Shown: positions 33,004 to 42,400 of the stretch, in pieces
Layout of the letters: every line of letters begins with the position of its first letter
Numbering within the stretch: the first letter of the stretch is position 1
Assembly: GCA_973895155.1 (NCBI GenBank)
Contig: OZ316891.1
Location: forward strand, 23,002,001 to 23,066,000
DNA length: 64,000 nt
From: Marsupella aquatica
Taxonomy: Eukaryota; Marchantiophyta
Direction: 5' to 3'
Notes under the pieces: model-generated
The model's input: only the letters and a program-made list of their open reading frames with translations
What the model was told of the DNA's origin: nothing
Database searches by the model: none
Made by a program: the position numbers and the translations under genes

Positions 33004-36000
33004 TGTGGTGCGTCCCATGGCTCCCTAAACCCAAGAAACCCCCCAGCTCAAGCCGATTCCCGCAGGTTTCGTGCTTGGCGAGGCCGTTTCCGCGGCTTAG
33101 CGGCATGGGACGCTGCTAACCTTCTACTACTACTATTAACATTTTACACACATATACTGGACAGATCCTTCATCGGGTCATGAGATACGTAGCCGGCCTA
33201 ATATAGGCCTTCCCCTGTCTTCCCCTGTCTTCCCCTCCGTCTTGTTAGGTATGTTTGGATTCCGCCGCCGGAATGATCCCCAATAGGCTTGGTTAAGCCG
33301 CTAAGACCTCTCTCAGCTCGACACATCCAACTCTCACTCCCCTGCTTACTTTCCTTCCTTCTGTTGATGTGGGCACTCTTCACACAAGTTAATGCGACAC
33401 ACAAATAGCAAAATGACTCATTCTGACTGAGTCATACCATGCACTTGCCATACAAACAGTACATCTCATACACAAGTTCTGCGAACTAAGCCGTGAGGCC
33501 AACTCTATTCAGCTCTTAGGCATGAGGAAACATGAATATACACAAGGGTCACTATATGACTAACCGAGAGCTTCTCGTACTACTTGATCCCAGCCCGGCT
33601 GGTGCAAACTAAAAACTTGCTAAAGAAGAGGCCCTGAGCTCCCCGCTGCCCAGGTACTTATCCTGGTAGTGGATCCGCCATTCTTTGCATCGTAAGCCTA
33701 ATCTACTTAACAGTAATCTACTTGCCCGAATCTACCTATGTACAGCAAGGCAGGAGCACAAGTGTTGCTCCTACCAGTGGGACCGCAATCCCACTAAGCT
33801 AAGTGTCAGGGCCGCTCCTGGTTCTGATCCTAATCCTAAACGTGGAGATCCACGCCCGTCCTGCCCACTCACACCTCCTCCCTCCACGTCCGCCCTCCCT
33901 AAAAGGAACGGCGCCCTTGCACCGTCACGACACCGGTGGTGGATCCTTAATGGACGCCCCCAACGCTTCCTCCTCAGCCACTGCCGTAGGTTCATTCTCT
34001 GACAGATTACCTGCCCTTGACTGAGTCAACTCTCCATCGGCCTGACTGGGTCCACCTTCGGCTTCAGCCTCGACACCGGCCTCGGCAATACCCACGGCTT
34101 CGGCCTCAGCCACTCCCTCGGCTTCGGCTTCAGCCACTCCCTCGGCTTCGGCCTCCCCTTCCCCTAGGGTAGTTGGATCCTTAGCCGTGACCCTGTCTGG
34201 GGTCGGTGCTGGGTCTACCTCCTTGATCACCACGGCCTGTGAAGTCGTATTACTCCTTGACCCTGAAAGTTTCCGCTTCTTCTTCGTTGGTGGCTCGGCA
34301 GCTGGTCCCTTCCCCTTCCCACTTACTTCCGGCACTGGTGCAGTTGGCGCGGCTTGTCCTTCGGCAATTACCACCCCTGGTAACTGGTTTGTCCCAACGG
34401 GAGATGGACCTGCTGCAGCTAAGCATTTAAATACTGCGGCTTGTTTCTTCAGCCGCTCTGTTTGGTTGTCGGCCCGCCGCTGTAGGTTCTCCATCTTCCT
34501 CGTGATTTCCTCCAACTCCTCTTGGGTTTCATCCAGGTCCTTACGTGCCCCCTCCAGCTCGTTTTTGGCCTCCTCCTGCTCCCTGTGGGCTTCCTCCAAT
34601 TCCTTCTTCAAGGTAGCCCTCTCCTCCTGGGTTGCTCTTAGCTCCTTGTCGAGCTCTGCAATGATGACAGACTCCATCTGGTTCATCTTGGCGTAAGTCT
34701 GTTCGAGCATCTCGTCCTTCTCCCTTAGGTCGGCCTTGAAGCTGGCCGTCAGGGACGCAAGCTCCTGCTGCAGCGCCATAATCCCTTGATAGGATTTCCC
34801 TAACTCGACCTCCTTCTGCTCAAGGGCTCCGCGGATTTTCTTGAGCTCCCCTTTCAACGCCCATTCCTTTCTTTGGGTCTCCGCCATGGCCCGGCTGTTG
34901 GCTGTTATGTGGGCCTCCTCTGTATTCTTCAGCTCTTGCTTCCACTTCTCCCTCTCTTTGATCGTGTCAGCCAACTCTTCCTGCGTCTGAGTCAGTTTAT
35001 CCTTGATATTCTGATTATCAGCCTGCGCGGTGTCCAACTGCCCCTGCATGATGTTCAGCTCATGTCGTTTAATCCGCAGTTCATCTTGTGCTTTCTTGGC
35101 CGCCCTTAGATCTTCAATCTCGGCTTCCATCCTCCTAAGCCGCCGAATGACCTCGTCCTTCTTGCTTCTCTCTAAAGCCACCGCTTCTTCTAATTGGTGC
35201 TTCTCCAACTGCTCCCTATGGAAAAAGGGTCCTACCTCCAACTCCTCTCCAAAGATGCCGAGCGCAAGTTCCCCACACATCTCACCATACTCCATGGCTC
35301 TATTCTTAGCGTAGGTGGAGTAAGTAGAAGTGATCGGCATCGCCCATCGTGGCCTCTGCTCCCAAGCCGTCATGCGGATCTCTTCAATCGTGGCTAGAGG
35401 TTTGCTTCCTTTTTCGGCTAGCCGCCTGATGTCCTCCGGCCAATCTCCTCCTGGTAAATCCTTTTCCTTAGCCAGGGCGGCCTCTTCCTCCTGCTTGATT
35501 CGCTCCTGAAATTCCTGCACCGTCTGTTTTATGCCGTCGAAGCTCGGGGGAGCAACATCTGGTGGGGGAGACTCAGGGCTACTCTGCTGGTTGGGGTCCC
35601 CTCGCACTACCCTTGGAAGTGTGGGGACAAACCGGCCACAGGTCCTTACTCCTGGAACGTGATGGTCCGACCCATAGCCGGAATTATCATGGTTGCAGTC
35701 CTCCACTGCCTCCTCTACCTCTTGGACGTCCGGCTTCTCCCTCTCCTCTTCGTCGGTAGGAGCTTCAGGCAATTCTGCCTCAGATTCGGAGCTTGAGGTT
35801 CCCACGTACATTCGAACACCTGGCTTGGATTCCGGCCTGATTCTCTCCTTGTCTCCAGCAAAGGGGTTTTCTCTTGTGAGCCGGTGTAGGCCTACCTCTG
35901 TAGTAGTGTCCTGCATTGTTGCCGTTGCCGTTGTTGTTGCCGATGTTGATTTCTTTTCTTTCTCCAGTAGTTTCAGCAGACTCTGCATGCCTGGTTGCTG

Positions 36001-37663
36001 CATCGGCAAGTCTTCCTTCCTGGGCCTAAACACCTGCTCGATCGTAGGACTAACAGGTGGTTGAGGCTTCTCAGCCAACGGCCTCGGCGTTGGAGCTTCC
36101 TCGGGTGCCCTTACCTGCAGGGGAAGTACCGGGGCAAAAGTCTGACTTCTGGCATACCGGCATAACAGCGGCATGTGATAGCCAAGCCGCGACACGCTCC
36201 CCATGCCGATTACCTGCTGCTCCTCCTTTAAGATCTTCTTCAATTGGTTGAGGAGGTACCCGTTGTAGTCCCGGCTTGGGTCTGGCCTTTCTGCCAGATA
36301 GACCTGTGCCTTGCCGATCTCTGCCCTCGGCAAGTTACAATGCATGGTCACCCGCAAGAAGTCGATCATCTCTCCTATGTGCGGGTTGGTGCAGGTGTTC
36401 CGGAAGAAGCCATTCTTCGTTGATGGCCCGGGGAACGACCGGAACTCCTTGTCAGGCAAGGTCTTCCTGGTATCAACTTTGGTCTTATTGCCTATCGGCA
36501 GGCCAAACACTTCGGCAATTACCTTGGGAGTAAGATAGAAATCCTTCCCATATATCCTCGTGCAATTGGTCTCGGGTTCCCATGACCCCACGAATTCTAA
36601 TAGGTCTGACTCCGGTACCTCCGGCTTCAGCCATGGTAATCTTACAAAGGCCTCCAAGCCGGATCCGGCCATGAAGCCTTGGTACTTCTTGGTCTGCATG
36701 GCCGTAAAGCATGCATCCTCCTCCCGTGCAAAATGTAGTTGCACCTCCACCGGTAGGGTTGCCGCCCAGCCCTTCCAGGTGTCATCCCTGGTTGGAATGG
36801 CCTTGATGGGATTGACCTCCTCCTCTTCGGCTTCTCCCTGCCTCCTGCTCTGCTGCTCGGCTGGCTTCTTTGGTGCCGCCGACCTCGTTCTTTTTGCCGG
36901 GGTGGCTTCATCGTTGACGGCTCCCTTCCTCTTCATCTCTGCTGCCGTGGAGGTTTCTCCTAGCACCGTTGCCCGGGTCCACCTTTCCGTGCTACCCTTT
37001 AATTCCCAGTGTATGTCGTTGCAGTTCTTGATGGCCTCTCGGATGCCGACGACGTTGTCTTTGCAAAACAGAAGATCGTCGAGTTGATTGGAAGTAGGCG
37101 TCCACAGGAACTCGTCCTTGATGAGTTCGCCTCCTAAGAAAGCCGTCTTCTGCAGCTCCCACAATCGAGCGAGCTCCTGCCGTTCTCGAGCTGCCCTTTC
37201 TGATTCCTTGTCCTCGTAAGTCTTGATGTACTCAGTTGCCCGTTCGAACAGGCATCCCCAGAAATGTGCCGCTTGATTGACGTTGCTCATACCCTCCTTA
37301 GGTTGATCGTCGGTATCTACTCTCTCCCCGAGTGCTTGCCTAAGCAGCTGACAGTAGTTGGCCTCCCGTAGTCGTCTGCCTAGTTCGTGCTCGCAAATGA
37401 GCCACCATCTCCTGCAAGCGCTCCTTACCCCTCTCCTCTGCCGGTCCTTCTTCCCGTTGATCCTTCCTAGCCGCCGACGCTTAACGCGCCCTAACCCTAA
37501 TCGGGTTTTCACCCTCAGCCTTACCTCCGGCCTCTGCCCGGGTTCCATGGTTGCCCCTAATTGTTTATATTTTCCTTGTTTTGTCACTATACTAAGGTGT
37601 TCCTAGGGTGCCTTCCTGCTTTACCCACTTAACCGGCCGAGTGATTCCTGTCTAGGCATCACA
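33004..37663 (-). repeat. E2 3' LTR
   Basis: 4,660 bp, at the downstream end in element orientation. Begins TGTGATGCC at 37663 and ends CACCACA at 33004. Most of it is occupied by the ORF at 33925-37587, which therefore lies in the U3 position after gag. The last ~920 bp (33004-33924) are non-coding and must hold promoter, R and U5 sequence; I see no clear TATA box. Confidence 0.92.
33925..37587 (-). CDS. LTR-encoded ORF2 (3' LTR copy), 1,220 codons, coiled-coil protein
   Basis: Starts 33 bp after the gag stop; the second Met (MEPGQRP, 37548) is shared with the other LTR copy and is the safer start. Layout: basic amino end (residues 20-70); alpha-helical charged region (100-210); an NLS-like AKRTR; a folded block at about 300-460 (FVRLPWL, YGKDFYLTPKVIAEVFGLPIG, CNLPRAEIGKAQVYL) that resembles in pattern the plant Transposase_32 / Athila-type ORF; a proline-rich linker; a long heptad-like coiled coil (about 780-1060); an NLS PPTKKKRK; and Ala/Glu repeats at the end. 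Function unknown. A diverged relic copy at 29-32.7 kb suggests it is an old, retained part of this family. Confidence 0.8.
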   Translation of the reverse strand: MTKQGKYKQLGATMEPGQRPEVRLRVKTRLGLGRVKRRRLGRINGKKDRQRRGVRSACRRWWLICEHELGRRLREANYCQLLRQALGERVDTDDQPKEGMSNVNQAAHFWGCLFERATEYIKTYEDKESERAARERQELARLWELQKTAFLGGELIKDEFLWTPTSNQLDDLLFCKDNVVGIREAIKNCNDIHWELKGSTERWTRATVLGETSTAAEMKRKGAVNDEATPAKRTRSAAPKKPAEQQSRRQGEAEEEEVNPIKAIPTRDDTWKGWAATLPVEVQLHFAREEDACFTAMQTKKYQGFMAGSGLEAFVRLPWLKPEVPESDLLEFVGSWEPETNCTRIYGKDFYLTPKVIAEVFGLPIGNKTKVDTRKTLPDKEFRSFPGPSTKNGFFRNTCTNPHIGEMIDFLRVTMHCNLPRAEIGKAQVYLAERPDPSRDYNGYLLNQLKKILKEEQQVIGMGSVSRLGYHMPLLCRYARSQTFAPVLPLQVRAPEEAPTPRPLAEKPQPPVSPTIEQVFRPRKEDLPMQQPGMQSLLKLLEKEKKSTSATTTATATMQDTTTEVGLHRLTRENPFAGDKERIRPESKPGVRMYVGTSSSESEAELPEAPTDEEEREKPDVQEVEEAVEDCNHDNSGYGSDHHVPGVRTCGRFVPTLPRVVRGDPNQQSSPESPPPDVAPPSFDGIKQTVQEFQERIKQEEEAALAKEKDLPGGDWPEDIRRLAEKGSKPLATIEEIRMTAWEQRPRWAMPITSTYSTYAKNRAMEYGEMCGELALGIFGEELEVGPFFHREQLEKHQLEEAVALERSKKDEVIRRLRRMEAEIEDLRAAKKAQDELRIKRHELNIMQGQLDTAQADNQNIKDKLTQTQEELADTIKEREKWKQELKNTEEAHITANSRAMAETQRKEWALKGELKKIRGALEQKEVELGKSYQGIMALQQELASLTASFKADLREKDEMLEQTYAKMNQMESVIIAELDKELRATQEERATLKKELEEAHREQEEAKNELEGARKDLDETQEELEEITRKMENLQRRADNQTERLKKQAAVFKCLAAAGPSPVGTNQLPGVVIAEGQAAPTAPVPEVSGKGKGPAAEPPTKKKRKLSGSRSNTTSQAVVIKEVDPAPTPDRVTAKDPTTLGEGEAEAEGVAEAEAEGVAEAEAVGIAEAGVEAEAEGGPSQADGELTQSRAGNLSENEPTAVAEEEALGASIKDPPPVS

Positions 37664-39381
37664 CCATCCCACCTTTCCTTCCTTCTGGTAGATCGAGTAG
37701 AGACCCGGTAGCAATCATGATCTAAATCCTCCTCTGAGAAGGTTGATAGGGCTTCGGCCTCATCATCAGATGGTACGAACTCTGCCTCGGCATCCTCTTG
37801 CCATCCTAGTTCGATGTGGTTGATTTGAACTCCTCCGGGGGTAGTACCTGGCGGTAAGATCTTGATCGGCAAAAGCTTATGATTTGCGGCCAGGCCTGCC
37901 AACCAAGTAGGACATTGCCCTAGCATATGACCTTCCTGTCGGCATCCCATACATAGCTGAGCTGGTTGTCCATCACCCTGTTTGCGTGCATTCGGGCATT
38001 CTCTAGCAAAATGGCCAGGTTGACCACAATTATAGCACGCCGCAAATCTTTGCACATTCGGCCTAGGAGGTACTGACGGGTTCTGAATAATCCGAGGATA
38101 CATCTCTCCTGGATTGTTCCTTAACCCTGACCACAGAGATGCAGGTCTGTTGGATAGGTCTCGTGCTCCAGTCTCACTGATGCCGAAAACACTATCAGCG
38201 GCATCTCCCAAAAAGTACTCTACTTCTCCCTGACATGGTCTGATCTCGGCCACATGCCGAACATGATTAGTATTAAGCTTAGGACACGCATCTTTATGGT
38301 GTCCGGGTTTATAACATAAGGCACACCATACAGAGCTATCCTCCTGTACTACCTTCTTCTTTGGTTTTACCTCTGCAATGATAGCCTTAAGTTGCTCGGT
38401 AAGGGCTACGATGTTATCTGGTGGCTTAGCCTCCATCTTGACTTTCGTCTTCCCTCTCCTTCTGCCCTTCCTTTTCCTAGTTTTTTCTTCTTCAGAACTA
38501 GAAGATGACTCACTCTTGCTACTCCCACTATCCGAGCTTGACTTATCACTTCTAGACTTCTTGGAATGTTTCTTCTTCTTATCTTTTTTCTTATGGGGTG
38601 ATCCCTCCTCTGATGAGGAACTCTCAGACTTAAGCTGTTTCTTCCGGCTTGTGATATCTGCATTAATGTATAATTGAATATCCTTAATTGCTTCGGCTAA
38701 AGTCTCCGGGTTCTCCTTCCTAATTGCAAAACTCATCTTCTGTGGCAAAGCATTCACCAACCATTGAAGTTGCATACCTTCAGATGCATTGGTCTTTGTA
38801 CGTCTTACCAGTTTCTGAAAGCGTTGCAAGAACTTCCTGAAGGATTTGTTCTCCTTGAACCGAAGTTGTCCCAACTTCAGCACTGCTAGTTCTGAAGTTC
38901 CAATGGGTCAAAACTCCTTAACAAAGAGTGTTTTGAAGATATCCCAGATGGCTTGATCTTCCACATCTAATGCTCTGTACCAAGGCCTAGCCTCACCCTT
39001 GAACAGGCCGGGAAGAATCTGCATCTTGATGGCCGATTCTCCATTTGCTGCAGCGGTTCCCTCGAAATCATCCAACCATTCGTCCGGATCCTCATCTCCT
39101 CTCCCATGAAATGCCTTGTAATGTATGCGCGACCGCTGGCTCAATCTGGTCCCTGGCCTCTCGTCTGGCCGTGCCTCTGGTTCCCCCATGTCGGTTGGAG
39201 ACTCACTTCTCCTTACCGACTCTTCTTCTGGTATGTCTTCTTCGACGCCACTTCCAGTTTCGGAGCTACCAGCTCTTTCTGCCCCTCTCAGTCGCTGTGT
39301 ATCATGCCACCCGGCGAGCTGCTGCAGTCGAGCTCTCTCCCGTTGAATCACTCTTTCTTCCCTCGGCGTAAGGTCAGTCAT
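37621..39381 (-). pseudogene. E2 gag with three CCHC knuckles, one in-frame TGA
   Basis: Start 39381 (MTDLTPREER), 65 nt after the PBS. The capsid-like retrotransposon gag region (FHGRGDEDPDEWLDDFEG, then WYRALDVEDQAIWDIFKTLF) is followed by a TGA at 38908-38910 with C next. The same frame then continues (LGQLRFKENKSFRKFLQRF, WLVNALP). Then come a Ser/Lys/Glu linker and three zinc knuckles: CALCYKPGHHKDAC, CYNCGQPGHFAREC and CMGCRQEGHMLGQC. Gag assembles particles and packages RNA. The frame runs through the polypurine tract and ends 43 nt inside the 3' LTR. The TGA is either a nonsense change from CGA or a readthrough stop. Apart from it the frame is intact. Confidence 0.85.
37664..37690 (-). 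other. E2 polypurine tract
   Basis: On the minus strand AGAAGGAAGGAAAGGTGGGA is followed by TGG and then the LTR start TGTGATG. It is coding, as the gag frame reads through it. Confidence 0.8.
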
Positions 39382-39426
39382 TACCTACGCTTCCGTTCTA
39401 ACTTCATATCTCACGGCTTAAGAAAT

Positions 39427-39446
39427 GCCCCCTCCATCTAGCGCCA
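39427..39446 (-). other. E2 primer-binding site
   Basis: On the minus strand TGGCGCTAGATGGAGGGGGC begins four bases (TTTT) after the 5' LTR end CACCACA. TGG pairs with a tRNA CCA end; the tRNA is not assigned. Confidence 0.7.
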
Positions 39447-39450
39447 AAAA

Positions 39451-42400
39451 TGTGGTGCGTCCCATGGCTCCCTAAACCCAAGAAACCCCCCAGCTCAAGC
39501 CGATTCCCGCAGGTTTCGTGCTTGGCGAGGCCATTTCCGCGGCTTAGCGGCATGGGACGCTGCTAACCTTCTACTACTACTATTAACATTTTACACACAT
39601 ATACTGGACAGATCCTTCATCGGGTCATGAGATACGTAGCCGGCCTAATATAGGCCTTCCCCTGTCTTCCCCTGTCTTCCCCTCCGTCTTGTTAGGTATG
39701 TTTGGATTCCGCCGCCGGAATGATCCCCAATAGGCTTGGTTAAGCCGCTAAGACCTCTCTCAGCTCGACACATCCAACTCTCACTCCCCTGCTTACTTTC
39801 CTTCCTTCTGTTGATGTGGGCACTCTTCACACAAGTTAATGCGACACACAAATAGCAAAATGACTCATTCTGACTGAGTCATACCATGCACTTGCCATAC
39901 AAACAGTACATCTCATACACAAGTTCTGCGAACTAAGCCGTGAGGCCAACTCTATTCAGCTCTTAGGCATGAGGAAACATGAATATACACAAGGGTCACT
40001 GTATGACTAACCGAGAGCTTCTCGTACTACTTGATCCCAGCCCGGCTGGTGCAAACTAAAAACTTGCTAAAGAAGAGGCCCTGAGCTCCCCGCTGCCCAG
40101 GTACTTATCCTGGTAGTGGATCCGCCATTCTTTGCATCGTAAGCCTAATCTACTTAACAGTAATCTACTTGCCCGAATCTACCTATGTACAGCAAGGCAG
40201 GAGCACAAGTGTTGCTCCTACCAGTGGGACCGCAATCCCACTAAGCTAAGTGTCAGGGCCGCTCCTGGTTCTGATCCTAATCCTAAACGTGGAGATCCGC
40301 GCCCGCCCTGCCCACTCACGCCTCCTCCCTCCACGTCCGCCCTCCCTAAAAGGAACGGCGCCCTTGCACCGTCACGACACCGGTGGTGGATCCTTAATGG
40401 ACGCCCCCAACGCTTCCTCCTCAGCCACTGCCGTAGGTTCATTCTCTGACAAATTACCTGCCCTTGACTGAGTCAACTCTCCATCGGCCTGACTGGGTCC
40501 ACCTTCGGCTTCAGCCTCGACACCGGCCTCGGCAATACCCACGGCTTCGGCCTCAGCCACTCCCTCGGCTTCGGCCTCCCCTTCCCCTAGGGTAGTTGGA
40601 TCCCTAGCCGTGACCCTGTCTGGGGTCGGTGCTGGGTCTACCTCCTTGATCACCACGGCCTGTGAAGTCGTATTACTCCTTGACCCTGAAGGTTTCCGCT
40701 TCTTCTTCGTTGGTGGCTCGGCAGCTGGTCCCTTCCCCTTCCCACTTACTTCCGGCACTGGTGCAGTTGGCGCGGCTTGTCCTTCGGCAATTACCACCCC
40801 TGGTAACTGGTTTGTCCCAACGGGAGATGGACCTGCTGCAGCTAAGCATTTAAATACTGCGGCTTGTTTCTTCAGCCGCTCTGTTTGGTTGTCGGCCCGC
40901 CGCTGTAGGTTCTCCATCTTCCTCGTGATTTCCTCCAACTCCTCTTGGGTTTCATCCAGGTCCTTACGTGCCCCCTCCAGCTCGTTTTTGGCCTCCTCCT
41001 GCTCCCTGTGGGCTTCCTCCAATTCCTTCTTCAAGGTAGCCCTCTCCTCCTGGGTTGCTCTTAGCTCCTTGTCGAGCTCTGCAATGATGACAGACTCCAT
41101 CTGGTTCATCTTGGCGTAAGTCTGTTCGAGCATCTCGTCCTTCTCCCTTAGGTCGGCCTTGAAGCTGGCCGTCAGGGACGCAAGCTCCTGCTGCAGCGCC
41201 ATAATCCCTTGATAGGATTTCCCTAACTCGACCTCCTTCTGCTCAAGGGCTCCGCGGATTTTCTCGAGCTCCCCTTTCAACGCCCATTCCTTTCTTTGGG
41301 TCTCCGCCATGGCCCGGCTGTTGGCTGTTATGTGGGCCTCCTCTGTATTCTTCAGCTCTTGCTTCCACTTCTCCCTCTCTTTGATCGTGTCGGCCAACTC
41401 TTCCTGCGTCTGAGTCAGTTTATCCTTGATATTCTGATTATCAGCCTGCGCGGTGTCCAACTGCCCCTGCATGATGTTCAGCTCATGTCGTTTAATCCGC
41501 AGTTCATCTTGGGCTTTCTTGGCCGCCCTTAGATCTTCAATCTCGGCTTCCATCCTCCTAAGCCGCCGAATGACCTCGTCCTTCTTGCTTCTCTCTAAAG
41601 CCACCGCTTCTTCTAATTGGTGCTTCTCCAACTGCTCCCTATGGAAAAAGGGTCCTACCTCCAACTCCTCTCCAAAGATGCCGAGCGCAAGTTCCCCACA
41701 CATCTCACCATACTCCATGGCTCTATTCTTAGCGTAGGTGGAGTAAGTAGAAGTGATCGGCATCGCCCATCGTGGCCTCTGCTCCCAAGCCGTCCTGCGG
41801 ATCTCTTCAATCGTGGCTAGAGGTTTGCTTCCTTTTTCGGCTAGCCGCCTGATGTCCTCCGGCCAATCTCCTCCTGGTAAATCCTTTTCCTTAGCCAGGG
41901 CGGCCTCCTCCTCCTGCTTGATTCGCTCCTGAAATTCCTGCACCGTCTGTTTTATGCTGTCGAAGCTCGGGGGAGCAACATCTGGTGGGAGAGACTCAGG
42001 GCTACTCTGCTGGTTGGGGTCCCCTCGCACTACCCTTGGAAGTGTGGGGACAAACCGGCCACAGGTCCTTACTCCTGGAACGTGATGGTCCGACCCATAG
42101 CCGGAATTATCATGGCTGCAGTCCTCCACTGCCTCCTCTACCTCTTGGACGTCCGGCTTCTCCCTCTCCTCTTCGTTGGTAGGAGCTTCAGGCAATTCTG
42201 CCTCAGATTCGGAGCTTGAGGTTCCCACGTACATTCGAACACCTGGCTTGGATTCCGGCCTGATTCTCTCCTTGTCTCCAGCAAAGGGGTTTTCTCTTGT
42301 GAGCCGGTGTAGGCCTACCTCTGTAGTAGTGTCCTGCATTGTTGCCGTTGCCGTTGTTGTTGCCGATGTTGATTTCTTTTCTTTCTCCTGTAGTTTCAGC

